NCBI GenBank assembly: GCA_023391895.1
Contig: JAEWAC010000155.1
Coordinates: 1-36,990, forward strand
Direction: 5' to 3'
Origin: Bacteroidota bacterium
GTDB lineage: Bacteria; Bacteroidota; Bacteroidia; Chitinophagales; Chitinophagaceae
Length of the DNA: 36,990 bases
How positions within the stretch are numbered: position 1 is the stretch's first letter; the number at the start of each line of letters is the position of its first letter. Shown here one piece after another: positions 26,301-33,171 of the stretch. The notes under the pieces are model-generated. The model was given only the letters and a program-made list of their open reading frames with translations, made no database searches and was not told the DNA's origin. Both the position numbers and the translations under genes were made by a program.

Positions 26301-29300
26301 TCAGGGCCGAATCCGAAGTGCCGAAGGGGGTCATCTTCAGCGGTATTTTAATTTCGTAATAGTTGCTGACAAAGTCGTTTCCAATACGCACTACGGCGTT
26401 CAGGTCGCCGTCATTTACTCCCGGCTGCCCTACCACCGGCTCCGCATGCACAAACATAGACAACTGCCCATACTGGCGCAGGTCCAGGTTCATGGTTTTA
26501 AACACTCCGCGGGCATCCCTGGGCTGCAGGTTGCACACGCGTAAGCTCAGTGACTGTTCGTTTTGCAACAACTGCACATTATTATTACTCAGCTGCTGCT
26601 GGCGCTCAATGCCCGGCGGCTGACGATAAGGTATGGGCTGGCGCTGGTCGTTTTCCTCCAGGTTTACGGCCAGTACTTCCAAAGAGGTAGGATCGTTGGC
26701 AGGCAGGGGCTTGTAGTTGCCGGTAGTGTCGGTTTCGTAATTGAACTTGCGCCACTGGTTGCGCACCAGCTCCAGCTTTCCAAAACGCAGTACGGTCGTA
26801 TCTTCAAAGCCGGTCATGAACATCCGGATAAAGCGGATGGACTTAAAATCCGGTATATTACCCACTTTGGCGGCAAACTCTCTTATGGGAATGCGGAAAA
26901 GATACCAGTTTTCTTCCCTCCTGCTGCCATCGGCCAGGGATACCATTACCTTTCTTTTATCGGTAATAAAATTGGTATTTACAAACATATTGGGCTTTAG
27001 CTCTACCCGGTACTGAAAATATTCTTCCACCTCGTTCAGGGTATTATCCCGGTTCAGTTCTTCCTGGTCGGGATAAAGGGTGAAGGCGTTGGTGTATTGA
27101 TCATCGGTGCTGGCTACCGGCGAGTTGCCGTGTGGATTGTTCACATCCTTATAGCGCTCCAGGATGCCCGAATTGGCTTTGTCGTAGCTGCCATCGCGGT
27201 AGCCTTTAAAATTATCAGCAGCCGGATCGCTGGCGGCTTTTTGATAAGCCGGTGAGTTGGGGCCAAAAATGGCTTGCAACTGGTTCAGGTAGGGGCCAAA
27301 CTTGCGTTGCTCGGCCGTATCGGTCAGGCCATCATACCCCACATCCTGAAAAGGTCGGTCTTCCGGGTTGTTATTAAAAGCATTGGTTACCTGTATAGGA
27401 TTGCGCGGCACAACACCCCAAACGGTTTCGTCCACCAGGGTATTGGGATTGCTGGGTGCCGGCAAACCATTTTCGTACTGGCGCTTGCCGTCGCGCAACA
27501 CATCTTCCGATATATTACCCAGGTTAAAAACCAACTCACCCCCGCTGCTGTTGGGTTTACGGATAAAGGGATCCTGTAGCCAGAATTCTATGAACTCAAT
27601 ATTGCTGGTTTCAAAATCGGTCTGGTCAATATTGCGCATGATACCGCCCCATGACTTTCGGGGTTGCGTTAGAAGACCCTGGTTATCCAGGTCACTGGTG
27701 CGGAAGTTATAAGGCCCTCTTTCATTGGGGTAAAAGGCCATATCAAAGGTAGTGAGCAGGCCCTGGCCAATATCGGCCGTACGCTGCGGGAAAATTTCTT
27801 CCTGGTACACCTGCCTTACTTCCGGCTTGGAAAGCTCTTCTGCATTATTGCGCAGCGGGTTGGCCGGGTTTTTACGCTCCTGCAAAACCGGCTCAATATT
27901 ATACCAGGCCAGCTTGGCACGGTTATACCCGGAGACTAAATTATTTTGTAGTGCCGCTTCCGGAAACCGGGGGTTGCCGTCCTGGTCGGGAGAATTTTGC
28001 GGAATGGAAGCCAGCGTCCAGCTGACCAGCGGAAAGCGCAGATCCACGCTGCTGCGGGTGCCTTCAAAATCATCAATATAAATAACGCCCTGACCTCCTT
28101 TACCAATTTGCGGTGCGTGACCAGGCTTTAAAAAGGCGGCTTCACCATAAGCGGTTATCGAGGACATGGCCCGGGTAGAATAGAACGGCAGTTTATCCAG
28201 CCAGCGGGAAAGCCGGGGAATGTCGTTGCGGTAATCAAAGTCCAGCCCGTACATGGTATTACGGATAGGATCCTCGCCATAGCTTTGCTTGTTGAAGAAA
28301 GGCCGCTCGCCCAGGCGCACCACCGTACCACCCACGGTCAGGTTTTTATTGACCAGGTAATCCAGCCGCATGGCCATATAGCTTTTTTGCTGCAGCCCAA
28401 AGGTGGCGTTGTTTTCATACTGTACCTGCACCGGCAAACCCGCATTGATGATGGCCTGGTTGATAATGCGCAGGGTACCCAGGTCGTAATTGATTTCGTA
28501 GTCGATATTTTCCTGCAGTAGCTGTCCGCCGGCCGTAACGGTTACCGACCCGCGGGGTATATTAAAGCCCAACTGGTAATCGGCATTGGTGGAGCTGCGC
28601 GAACGGCCCACCAGTTCAAACCGGTTCAGGTTAGCATAGGTTTGGGCTATGGCTTTAATGGTATCGTAAAGCGGGTAGTACAAATATTTTTGTCTTTCTG
28701 CCGGCGAAGGATATATATAATCCAGGTCGCGGCCAAAAGGCTCCAGCACCGGGAACACCACCCGGCTTTGAGAAGAAATCACCGTAAAACCTTCCACATA
28801 GTCAAAAACCCCATCAGGCTGCGGATCGTTCTGGTTGTTCAGGCGGTCCAGGTTCACCAGGTTTAAAATGGGCACACCTTCATATTGCGGCAAAATACCA
28901 TCTGTTGGCAAATATCTTTTCTGGCCCAGGCTGGGTTCTTCATACACCACATCCAGCTTGAAGTCCTGGCGCTCCAGCTGCCCAAAACCTACGCTGTACA
29001 CGTTTTTCATCATCAGGTCCCAAATAGGCAGGTTGGGCCGCTGTGACGTGGCTTTTAATAATTTCAGGAACAATACCTTTTGCTGGTTGCCGGAGCTATC
29101 GGGTGGCACGTCCTGCGAAAACTCCCCCACCTGGTACACCTTTCCATTATAAGTATACTGGTAAGCTACCCCCAGCACCTCGTCGGGCTGCAGCTGCTGG
29201 TTCAGCGACAGAAAGCCGATCTGCGGGTTAAAATAATAATCGGTAGGCTGCAGCTTGCGGGCAAAGGTTTTTTCAAACTCCTCTACCGGCTGCAGGCCCA

Positions 29301-30519
29301 TACCGGTCAGCACGCTTTGCACCTCGGTGGAATTGCGGGCATTGGGATTTTGAGCAACGGTACGATACAGGTCGTTAGCATCGTTAGCAGGCAAAGCGCC
29401 GGGCCGGGGGCTCCATTTGTTCAGGTAGGTAGTATCCTCACCCAGGTCCATAAAGGCCACCACATCCCGCGTATCAGTAGTGGCTCCGGTACGGTTGGTC
29501 ACCCAAACCTCTACCCGCAGTACCTGTACGTTGGACCGCACCAGCGGCAACTGGCTCATGGCCTTGTTATAATTTCTACGGAAATACTGGGCTAATAAAA
29601 AGTGGCGGTTTTCTTCGTATTCGTCGGCTTTCAGGTTAAAGGTTTGCGAAGCAGAGCCGCCTTCCAGCCCCAGGGTCTGGCGCTGGGAGCGCTGGCTGGC
29701 CAGCACGGAGGTCACAAACAGTTTTCCAAACTGCAGTTGCGACTTGATACCAAAAAGCGACTGGGCGCCCGGTATGAGGGTGCCCTTGGAAATAAAGTTG
29801 GTATTACCCGCCTGGAAGGATTTTAAAATCTCATCATCCTTGCCCCGGTAGTCCAGCTTCAGCTGGTTTTCAAAATCAAAGTTGGCCAGGGTGTTATAGT
29901 TAATGGGCAGCCGTATTTTATCGCCAATGTTGGCATCTACCTGCAGCTGCGCATTCATGTTAAAGTCAAAGCCGCCGTTTTTGCGGGCCCGCTCCGGCAG
30001 GGTGGGGTTTTTAATGTTCTGTCCCTGGTAGCCTGCCGCAATGTCTACATACCCGCTGGGCCGGATGTCTATTTTGCCATTACCGGTGATGCGGTTCATC
30101 CAGTCTTTAGAAAAGCCAAAGTTGGGTTTTGCGTTCCGGCGGTTCAGGTTCACCAGTGTATTGGCCCGCTTGCGAAAGTATTCGGCTTCGTCTTTTTTCC
30201 CCTGCAGCTCCAAAAACTCTTTCATGGAAAAAGTCATGGGGGTGCGGTAGTACTGGGTGCCGACTTTTTCTATAATATAATATTGCTTGCTTACCGGATC
30301 GTACTCGATGTTGCGCTTGATAAAAGCGGTATCCGAGAGGTCAAACGCATTGCGGTTGGGATAGGTATACGGGTCGCCTCTGCGGTCGCGCAAGGGGTAT
30401 TTGGTCGTATCCTGAAGGTTATGGGTCGGAGCAAAATAAGCATAGGCATTTGTGCAATATGCCAGCACAACGGTGGTAAATACCAACGTACGGAAGATAT
30501 AGGTAAGTATATAAGACAA
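23392..30519 (-). CDS. sprA: Type IX secretion translocon protein SprA
   Basis: A 2375-residue protein, the size of SprA (Sov in Porphyromonas), which forms the giant outer-membrane barrel of the T9SS and is needed for gliding in many relatives. The N-terminus has a hydrophobic leader (ILTYIFRTLVFTTVVLAY). Conserved SprA segments follow, such as GYQGQNIKNPTLPERARKNG and the NYNTLANFDFENQLKLDYRG stretch near residues 165-230. The second half is rich in long aromatic beta-strands and ends in GGLQIRVSLAQ. The only usable start is TTG 30519: a stop lies two codons upstream and no ATG precedes the leader. The gene begins 47 bases after ruvA on the same strand, the usual Bacteroidota arrangement. 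Confidence 0.95.
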   Translation of the reverse strand: MSYILTYIFRTLVFTTVVLAYCTNAYAYFAPTHNLQDTTKYPLRDRRGDPYTYPNRNAFDLSDTAFIKRNIEYDPVSKQYYIIEKVGTQYYRTPMTFSMKEFLELQGKKDEAEYFRKRANTLVNLNRRNAKPNFGFSKDWMNRITGNGKIDIRPSGYVDIAAGYQGQNIKNPTLPERARKNGGFDFNMNAQLQVDANIGDKIRLPINYNTLANFDFENQLKLDYRGKDDEILKSFQAGNTNFISKGTLIPGAQSLFGIKSQLQFGKLFVTSVLASQRSQRQTLGLEGGSASQTFNLKADEYEENRHFLLAQYFRRNYNKAMSQLPLVRSNVQVLRVEVWVTNRTGATTDTRDVVAFMDLGEDTTYLNKWSPRPGALPANDANDLYRTVAQNPNARNSTEVQSVLTGMGLQPVEEFEKTFARKLQPTDYYFNPQIGFLSLNQQLQPDEVLGVAYQYTYNGKVYQVGEFSQDVPPDSSGNQQKVLFLKLLKATSQRPNLPIWDLMMKNVYSVGFGQLERQDFKLDVVYEEPSLGQKRYLPTDGILPQYEGVPILNLVNLDRLNNQNDPQPDGVFDYVEGFTVISSQSRVVFPVLEPFGRDLDYIYPSPAERQKYLYYPLYDTIKAIAQTYANLNRFELVGRSRSSTNADYQLGFNIPRGSVTVTAGGQLLQENIDYEINYDLGTLRIINQAIINAGLPVQVQYENNATFGLQQKSYMAMRLDYLVNKNLTVGGTVVRLGERPFFNKQSYGEDPIRNTMYGLDFDYRNDIPRLSRWLDKLPFYSTRAMSSITAYGEAAFLKPGHAPQIGKGGQGVIYIDDFEGTRSSVDLRFPLVSWTLASIPQNSPDQDGNPRFPEAALQNNLVSGYNRAKLAWYNIEPVLQERKNPANPLRNNAEELSKPEVRQVYQEEIFPQRTADIGQGLLTTFDMAFYPNERGPYNFRTSDLDNQGLLTQPRKSWGGIMRNIDQTDFETSNIEFIEFWLQDPFIRKPNSSGGELVFNLGNISEDVLRDGKRQYENGLPAPSNPNTLVDETVWGVVPRNPIQVTNAFNNNPEDRPFQDVGYDGLTDTAEQRKFGPYLNQLQAIFGPNSPAYQKAASDPAADNFKGYRDGSYDKANSGILERYKDVNNPHGNSPVASTDDQYTNAFTLYPDQEELNRDNTLNEVEEYFQYRVELKPNMFVNTNFITDKRKVMVSLADGSRREENWYLFRIPIREFAAKVGNIPDFKSIRFIRMFMTGFEDTTVLRFGKLELVRNQWRKFNYETDTTGNYKPLPANDPTSLEVLAVNLEENDQRQPIPYRQPPGIERQQQLSNNNVQLLQNEQSLSLRVCNLQPRDARGVFKTMNLDLRQYGQLSMFVHAEPVVGQPGVNDGDLNAVVRIGNDFVSNYYEIKIPLKMTPFGTSDSALIWPSANYLDFDLAELTRLKSRRNKSSVSPAQYYQEVLNGKTFAIIGNPNLGEVRGMMLAVQNVRTSSACTEVWFNELRLSQLDEKGGWAALGRVDLRLADLGNLSFTSSARSRGFGTLEQRVNERSREDFVQFDVSTNLDLGKLVPKEAALQIPVYAGVSKTVSTPEYDPYDLDLKLNEKLREADKGQRDSIRRDAVDELTIKTVNFTNVKKNKTNGKKPQLWDISNIDLNYSYTHQERTNPIIESEEIRRTRVAVGYNFAPQPEFIEPFRNAIKTQSPWLALIRDFNFNYKPSIISLKADVFRQFGALRSRNVGTSAKLPETYDKYFYFDRYYTMRWDLTRSLTLDFNAVNNARVDEPYGRLDTKEDQDSVKHNFWKGGRTTRYHHDATLSYTVPMQKLPLLDWTTVRGSFTAKYDWVAASLLTREQGNTILNGQTWNVTGELNFDQLYNKSKFLRAAFTDAPPAPQPPNGTGQDSSGGRRRAKDPNAVPQMGKVPRVLAQLVTSVKRIGIQYTEDLGTLLPGYLDSTQFLGMNLRSHQPGWKYVLGYQPDTSAINALGAKGLLTHDSLFNQLIQQRYTQRIGITAQVSPFRDFNIDINLDKTFEKNYSELYKDTGNNSGLQRYNPYAMGSFSISYISYQTLFEKFNPNEISNTFRQFEANRVVLSQQIGGKNPYQGGAVQPDGYYEGYGRYAQDVLIPAFIAAYTNKDPLDVEPINNANPNLRSNPFAGYLPRPNWNITYNGLTRIPGMEKVFTNFTLRHGYNSSLSMNQFNTALLFQDPWHVGYPAFRDTLSGNYIPYFLVPNVTIAEQFSPLIEADMTFTNGLSTRFEYRKSRQLSLSLIDYQLAENRSTEYIFGFNWRKKGLPFLQNVTIGKKGMKLDNDVTFRMDFSLRDDATANSKLDQNTSFGTAGQKVVRVSPSIDYVLNNRINLKFYYERNQVIPKVVSNTSEMVTTRGGLQIRVSLAQ

Positions 30520-30566
30520 TGTCTAAGTCAGTTTCTCTAACAATCGGTTTAAGCCAATATTGGCAA

Positions 30567-31157
30567 TCATAGGATTTGTAAAGCCTTCTTGATAACGGTC
30601 TCAACCGGCTGGTTTTCATTTTCCTTCAACACCTTTTGTATGGCCACGTCAGCTGCCTGCCGGTTAATACCCAGTGCTATTAGTGCATTTAACGCATCGG
30701 CTTGTAAAGTATTGCCTTTTGACATCGAAATATTTACATCCAGGGTCTCTACCGGGTGTTTGGAAAGTTTGTCGCGCAGCTCCAGTACAATGCGCTCGGC
30801 GGTTTTGCGGCCAATGCCTTTGATGCTTTCCAGCAAGCGGGTATTGCCCTGTACAATGGCGCGGCTCACCTCTTCGGCTTTCATGTACGACAGCATGACC
30901 CGGGCGGTGCTGGCGCCAATACCCGACACGCCCAGCAGGTGCAAAAACATTTCTTTTTCCGTGGCCTCAAAAAAGCCATACAAAATATGGGCGTCCTCGC
31001 GCACCAGCAGGTGGGTAAACAACAGGCCGCCTTCCAGGTCCTGGATTTTGGTATAGGTATTTAAACTGATTTGAACATCGTAGCCAACGCCGTTGACGTC
31101 AACCACTACGGATGCAGGAGTTTTATGGGCAAAAGCCCCTTTTAAATAAGCGATCAT
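30567..31157 (-). CDS. ruvA: Holliday junction branch migration protein RuvA
   Basis: A 196-residue cytoplasmic protein. RuvA tetramers bind four-way junctions and load the RuvB motor. The N-terminal OB-fold begins MIAYLKGAFAHKTPASVVVDVNGVGYDV. Two helix-hairpin-helix motifs follow (LLGVSGIGASTARVML and SIKGIGRKTAERIVLEL), and the C-terminal three-helix domain with ALIALGINRQAADVAI contacts RuvB. Length is typical. It starts at ATG 31157 with a TACATTCG element (one mismatch) five bases upstream. It leads the ruvA-sprA-lipoprotein gene set and diverges from fabH. Confidence 0.95.
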   Translation of the reverse strand: MIAYLKGAFAHKTPASVVVDVNGVGYDVQISLNTYTKIQDLEGGLLFTHLLVREDAHILYGFFEATEKEMFLHLLGVSGIGASTARVMLSYMKAEEVSRAIVQGNTRLLESIKGIGRKTAERIVLELRDKLSKHPVETLDVNISMSKGNTLQADALNALIALGINRQAADVAIQKVLKENENQPVETVIKKALQIL

Positions 31158-31162
31158 TTGTG

Positions 31163-31170
31163 CGAATGTA
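31163..31170 (-). promoter_or_regulatory. Candidate ruvA-sprA promoter element
   Basis: The minus strand reads TACATTCG, one mismatch from TAnnTTTG, five bases before the ruvA ATG. Confidence 0.4.
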
Positions 31171-31197
31171 AAACAAAAACACCCATAGAGTTTATCG

Positions 31198-31209
31198 TTA
31201 ACATGTTAA
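31198..31209. promoter_or_regulatory. Perfect 12-base palindrome between ruvA and fabH
   Basis: TTAACATGTTAA is its own reverse complement and lies in the divergent promoter region, 41 bases from the ruvA ATG and 72 from the fabH ATG. It could be an operator for a dimeric regulator, but only one copy is seen. Confidence 0.3.
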
Positions 31210-31235
31210 ACACCATCCATTTTGGCCCATTGCCG

Positions 31236-31243
31236 TATCTTCG
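31236..31243 (+). promoter_or_regulatory. Candidate fabH promoter element
   Basis: TATCTTCG differs by one base from TAnnTTTG and lies 37 bases before the fabH ATG. Confidence 0.35.
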
Positions 31244-31280
31244 CTCCCTCTTTTTAAAATCACTATACACGTTCAACGTT

Positions 31281-32273
31281 ATGAAGCACAAAGTAACGGC
31301 AGCGATTACCGCTGTAGGAGGCTATGTTCCGGAAGACAAGCTAACCAATTTTGACCTGGAGAAAATGGTAGAAACCAACGACGAGTGGATACGCACCCGT
31401 ACCGGCATAGAAGAAAGAAGAATCCTGAAAGGCGAAGGACTGGCCACTTCCGATATGGCAGCCCCTGCTATCAAGCAGTTGCTGGAAAAAAGGGGCATCT
31501 CCGCCGAAGAAATAGACTGCATTATCTGCTGTACCGTTACGCCCGATATGGTGTTTCCGGCCACTGCCAATATCATCAGTGATAAAATAGGCGCCAAACA
31601 TGCGTTTGGTTTTGACCTGGGCGCCGCCTGCTCCGGCTTTTTATACGGCTTAACCACCGGTGCGGCCTTTATTGAAAGCGGCCGCTACAAAAAAGTAGTG
31701 GTGGTAGGCGCCGATAAAATGAGTGCCATTGTAGACTACAGCGACCGCCAGACCTGTATTATTTTTGGTGATGGCGCCGGCGCCGTACTACTGGAGCCCA
31801 ACTACGAGGGCTATGGCGTGCTGGACAGCATATTAAAAAGCGACGGCAGCGGCCGCAATTACCTGCACATGAAAGCCGGGGGCTCGCTTAAGCCGGCTAC
31901 AGCGGAAACCGTGGCCAACAAAGAACACTACGTATACCAGGAAGGCCAGGCAGTTTTCAAATTTGCCGTAAAAGGTATGGCCGATGTAAGCGCCGAACTG
32001 CTGGAACGCAACAAGCTAACCGGCGATGACATTGCCTGGCTGGTGCCGCACCAGGCCAACAAGCGCATTATTGACGCCACAGCCGACCGCATGGGTCTTT
32101 CGCACGACAAGGTAATGCTGAACATACAACGCTATGGCAATACCACGGCAGCCACCATTCCGCTTTGTTTGTGGGAGTGGCGCCATCAGTTAAACAAAGG
32201 CGACAACATTGTGCTGGCGGCTTTTGGCGGTGGCTTTACGTGGGGTGCTACCCTGGTGAAATGGGAATATTAA
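31281..32273 (+). CDS. fabH: 3-oxoacyl-ACP synthase III (KASIII)
   Basis: A 330-residue cytoplasmic condensing enzyme that joins acetyl- (or branched acyl-) CoA to malonyl-ACP to start fatty-acid synthesis. Cys117 in LGAACSGF, His257 in VPHQANKR and Asn287 in RYGNTTAA are the catalytic triad. IRTRTGIEERR near 37-47 is the CoA-binding region. I start at ATG 31281 (MKHKVTAAIT), because the open extension back to 31158 overlaps the divergent promoter region. It has its own terminator and no other fab gene nearby, so it may be a second, standalone copy. Confidence 0.95.
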   Translation: MKHKVTAAITAVGGYVPEDKLTNFDLEKMVETNDEWIRTRTGIEERRILKGEGLATSDMAAPAIKQLLEKRGISAEEIDCIICCTVTPDMVFPATANIISDKIGAKHAFGFDLGAACSGFLYGLTTGAAFIESGRYKKVVVVGADKMSAIVDYSDRQTCIIFGDGAGAVLLEPNYEGYGVLDSILKSDGSGRNYLHMKAGGSLKPATAETVANKEHYVYQEGQAVFKFAVKGMADVSAELLERNKLTGDDIAWLVPHQANKRIIDATADRMGLSHDKVMLNIQRYGNTTAATIPLCLWEWRHQLNKGDNIVLAAFGGGFTWGATLVKWEY

Positions 32274-32291
32274 CCTTTTGTACTTTCATAC

Positions 32292-32318
32292 AAGCCTCGC
32301 AGCAGCGGGGCTTTTTTT
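32292..32318 (+). terminator. fabH terminator
   Basis: AAGCCTCGC pairs over nine bases (one T-G) with GCGGGGCTT around a four-base loop, followed by a T run. It lies 19 bases after the fabH stop. Confidence 0.85.
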
Positions 32319-32340
32319 ATGGAGCCAGCTGTAGTATATC

Positions 32341-32411
32341 CATGATGCTTTTGTTGCGTCGCACCCTTGTACCGTTGGTTCGCTATGGAACTTCTTTAAA
32401 ACCCATATGGG
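32341..32411 (+). repeat. TTGCGTCGCAC module, left inverted copy
   Basis: Reads GCTTTTGTTGCGTCGCACCC, then TTGTACCG, GGTTCGCTATGGAACTTC and ACCCATATGG. 33070-33141 reverse complemented matches nearly base for base over about 70 positions; 12889-12925 is a shorter diverged copy. Confidence 0.8.
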
Positions 32412-32600
32412 GTTGACAGTGGGCAGTGGACAGGAGAGACATCCTTCAAAAACCCATTTTTCACCTATAGGGTTTTGAAGAAGTCGTCATGCCTCTCCCC
32501 CTCTGTCATGCTGAACTCCATTCAGCATCTCCTTTGAACTTCTTTAAAATCCCATATAGCAGTTCATTTATGAAATCCTATGACTAGGGTTTTTCCTGCG

Positions 32601-32690
32601 GTAGTCAGCCGTTCTTACTTTTTCTCCCCGAAAAAGTAAGCAAAAAGTTCAAGGCCAACCCGAAGGCTCCGCCCTTTTGGCCTTGCCCAC
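32601..32690 (+). repeat. Module with CTTACTTTTTCTCCCCG, copy 2
   Basis: Same landmarks and spacing as the minus-strand segment 10963-11051, with a short internal difference after CCCCGAAAAAG. Confidence 0.75.
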
Positions 32691-32703
32691 GCACAAGGAA
32701 GAA

Positions 32704-32735
32704 GTTATAAGTGGTAAGTAATAAGTTATAAGTTA
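32704..32735 (+). repeat. TAAGTNN heptamer array
   Basis: Units TAAGTGG, TAAGTAA, TAAGTTA and TAAGTTA in tandem, in the same seven-base phase as the arrays near 10.7 and 14.0 kb. Confidence 0.65.
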
Positions 32736-32800
32736 TGGGGCGTCCTATGATTTTTCGAAGAAGTTCAAATTCTTTTGCGTGCTATGAAGAGATACTAAAG

Positions 32801-32925
32801 GCACGGTATCCCGCTACACTTGCACTACAGCAATAAGAGTCTGAAGTTAACGCGGGATAAGGCGCTGGATCAGTCTGCCTGTCCTGCTTTTTGGTTTTGC
32901 CTTTTCACTTTTGCCTTCTGCATTT
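32801..32925 (+). repeat. Module with GCGGGATAAGGCG, copy 2
   Basis: CGGTATCCCGCTACAC, GAAGTTAACGCGGGATAAGG, CAGTCTG, TCCTGCTTTTTGG and TTGCCTTTTCACTTTTGCC match the reverse complement of 10711-10838 in order. Confidence 0.75.
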
Positions 32926-33069
32926 CAAAACCCCATTTACATGTTGGAATCTACATTCTACATAAGGTTTTTCTTGCCAGGTGCGTAAAATCCAGCTGTA
33001 CATAGTTGCTGCTGGATACATCGCTGGTTTGGTTGCAGGCGCTTATGGTTAAGTAAAGAAAAATAGGAA

Positions 33070-33141
33070 ACCCATATGGGCTTTTGAAGAAGTTCCATAG
33101 CGAACCTACGGTACAGGGGTGCGACGCAACAAAAGCTCCAT
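33070..33141 (-). repeat. TTGCGTCGCAC module, right inverted copy
   Basis: Reads ACCCATATGGG, TTTTGAAGAAGTTCCATAGC, CGAACC, GGTACAGGGGTGCGACGCAA and CAAAAGC; the inverse of 32341-32411. It begins with a full-consensus TATGGG word and ends 30 bases before the CoA-transferase stop codon. Confidence 0.8.
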
Positions 33142-33171
33142 AGCAGCACAAGCGCTGGTTACTAAAAACCT

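Larger units (their letters stand above)
32319..33171. repeat. Largest intergenic repeat mosaic, flanked by an inverted repeat
   Basis: No credible gene is present in 850 bases. TATGGG-word copies: 32389-32407 (-), 32443-32457 (-), 32466-32484 (+, TATAGGG form), 32537-32556 (-), 32746-32765 (+, TATGATT form), 32921-32936 (-) and 33075-33094 (+, full consensus). Other parts: the TTGCGTCGCAC module at both ends (32341-32411 and 33070-33141, inverted), a GTCATGCTGAA/TTCAGCAT hyphenated palindrome (32504-32529), the CTTACTTTTTCTCCCCG module (32601-32690), TAAGTNN heptamers (32704-32735) and the GCGGGATAAGGCG module (32801-32925). Confidence 0.8.

Noticed and set aside
32820..33005. A 61-codon open frame in the large repeat mosaic
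   Set aside because: It translates repeat modules that also occur in reverse at 10.7 kb, where the frame is not kept.
7770..33094. REP elements mobilised by a RAYT transposase
   Set aside because: The TATGGG word lacks the GTAG-plus-hairpin layout, and no RAYT-like gene is in the window.
32341..33141. A standard insertion sequence or MITE
   Set aside because: The inverted ends are convincing, but there is no transposase gene, no clear target-site duplication, and single copies of the end module occur alone, so only the inverted repeat is reported.
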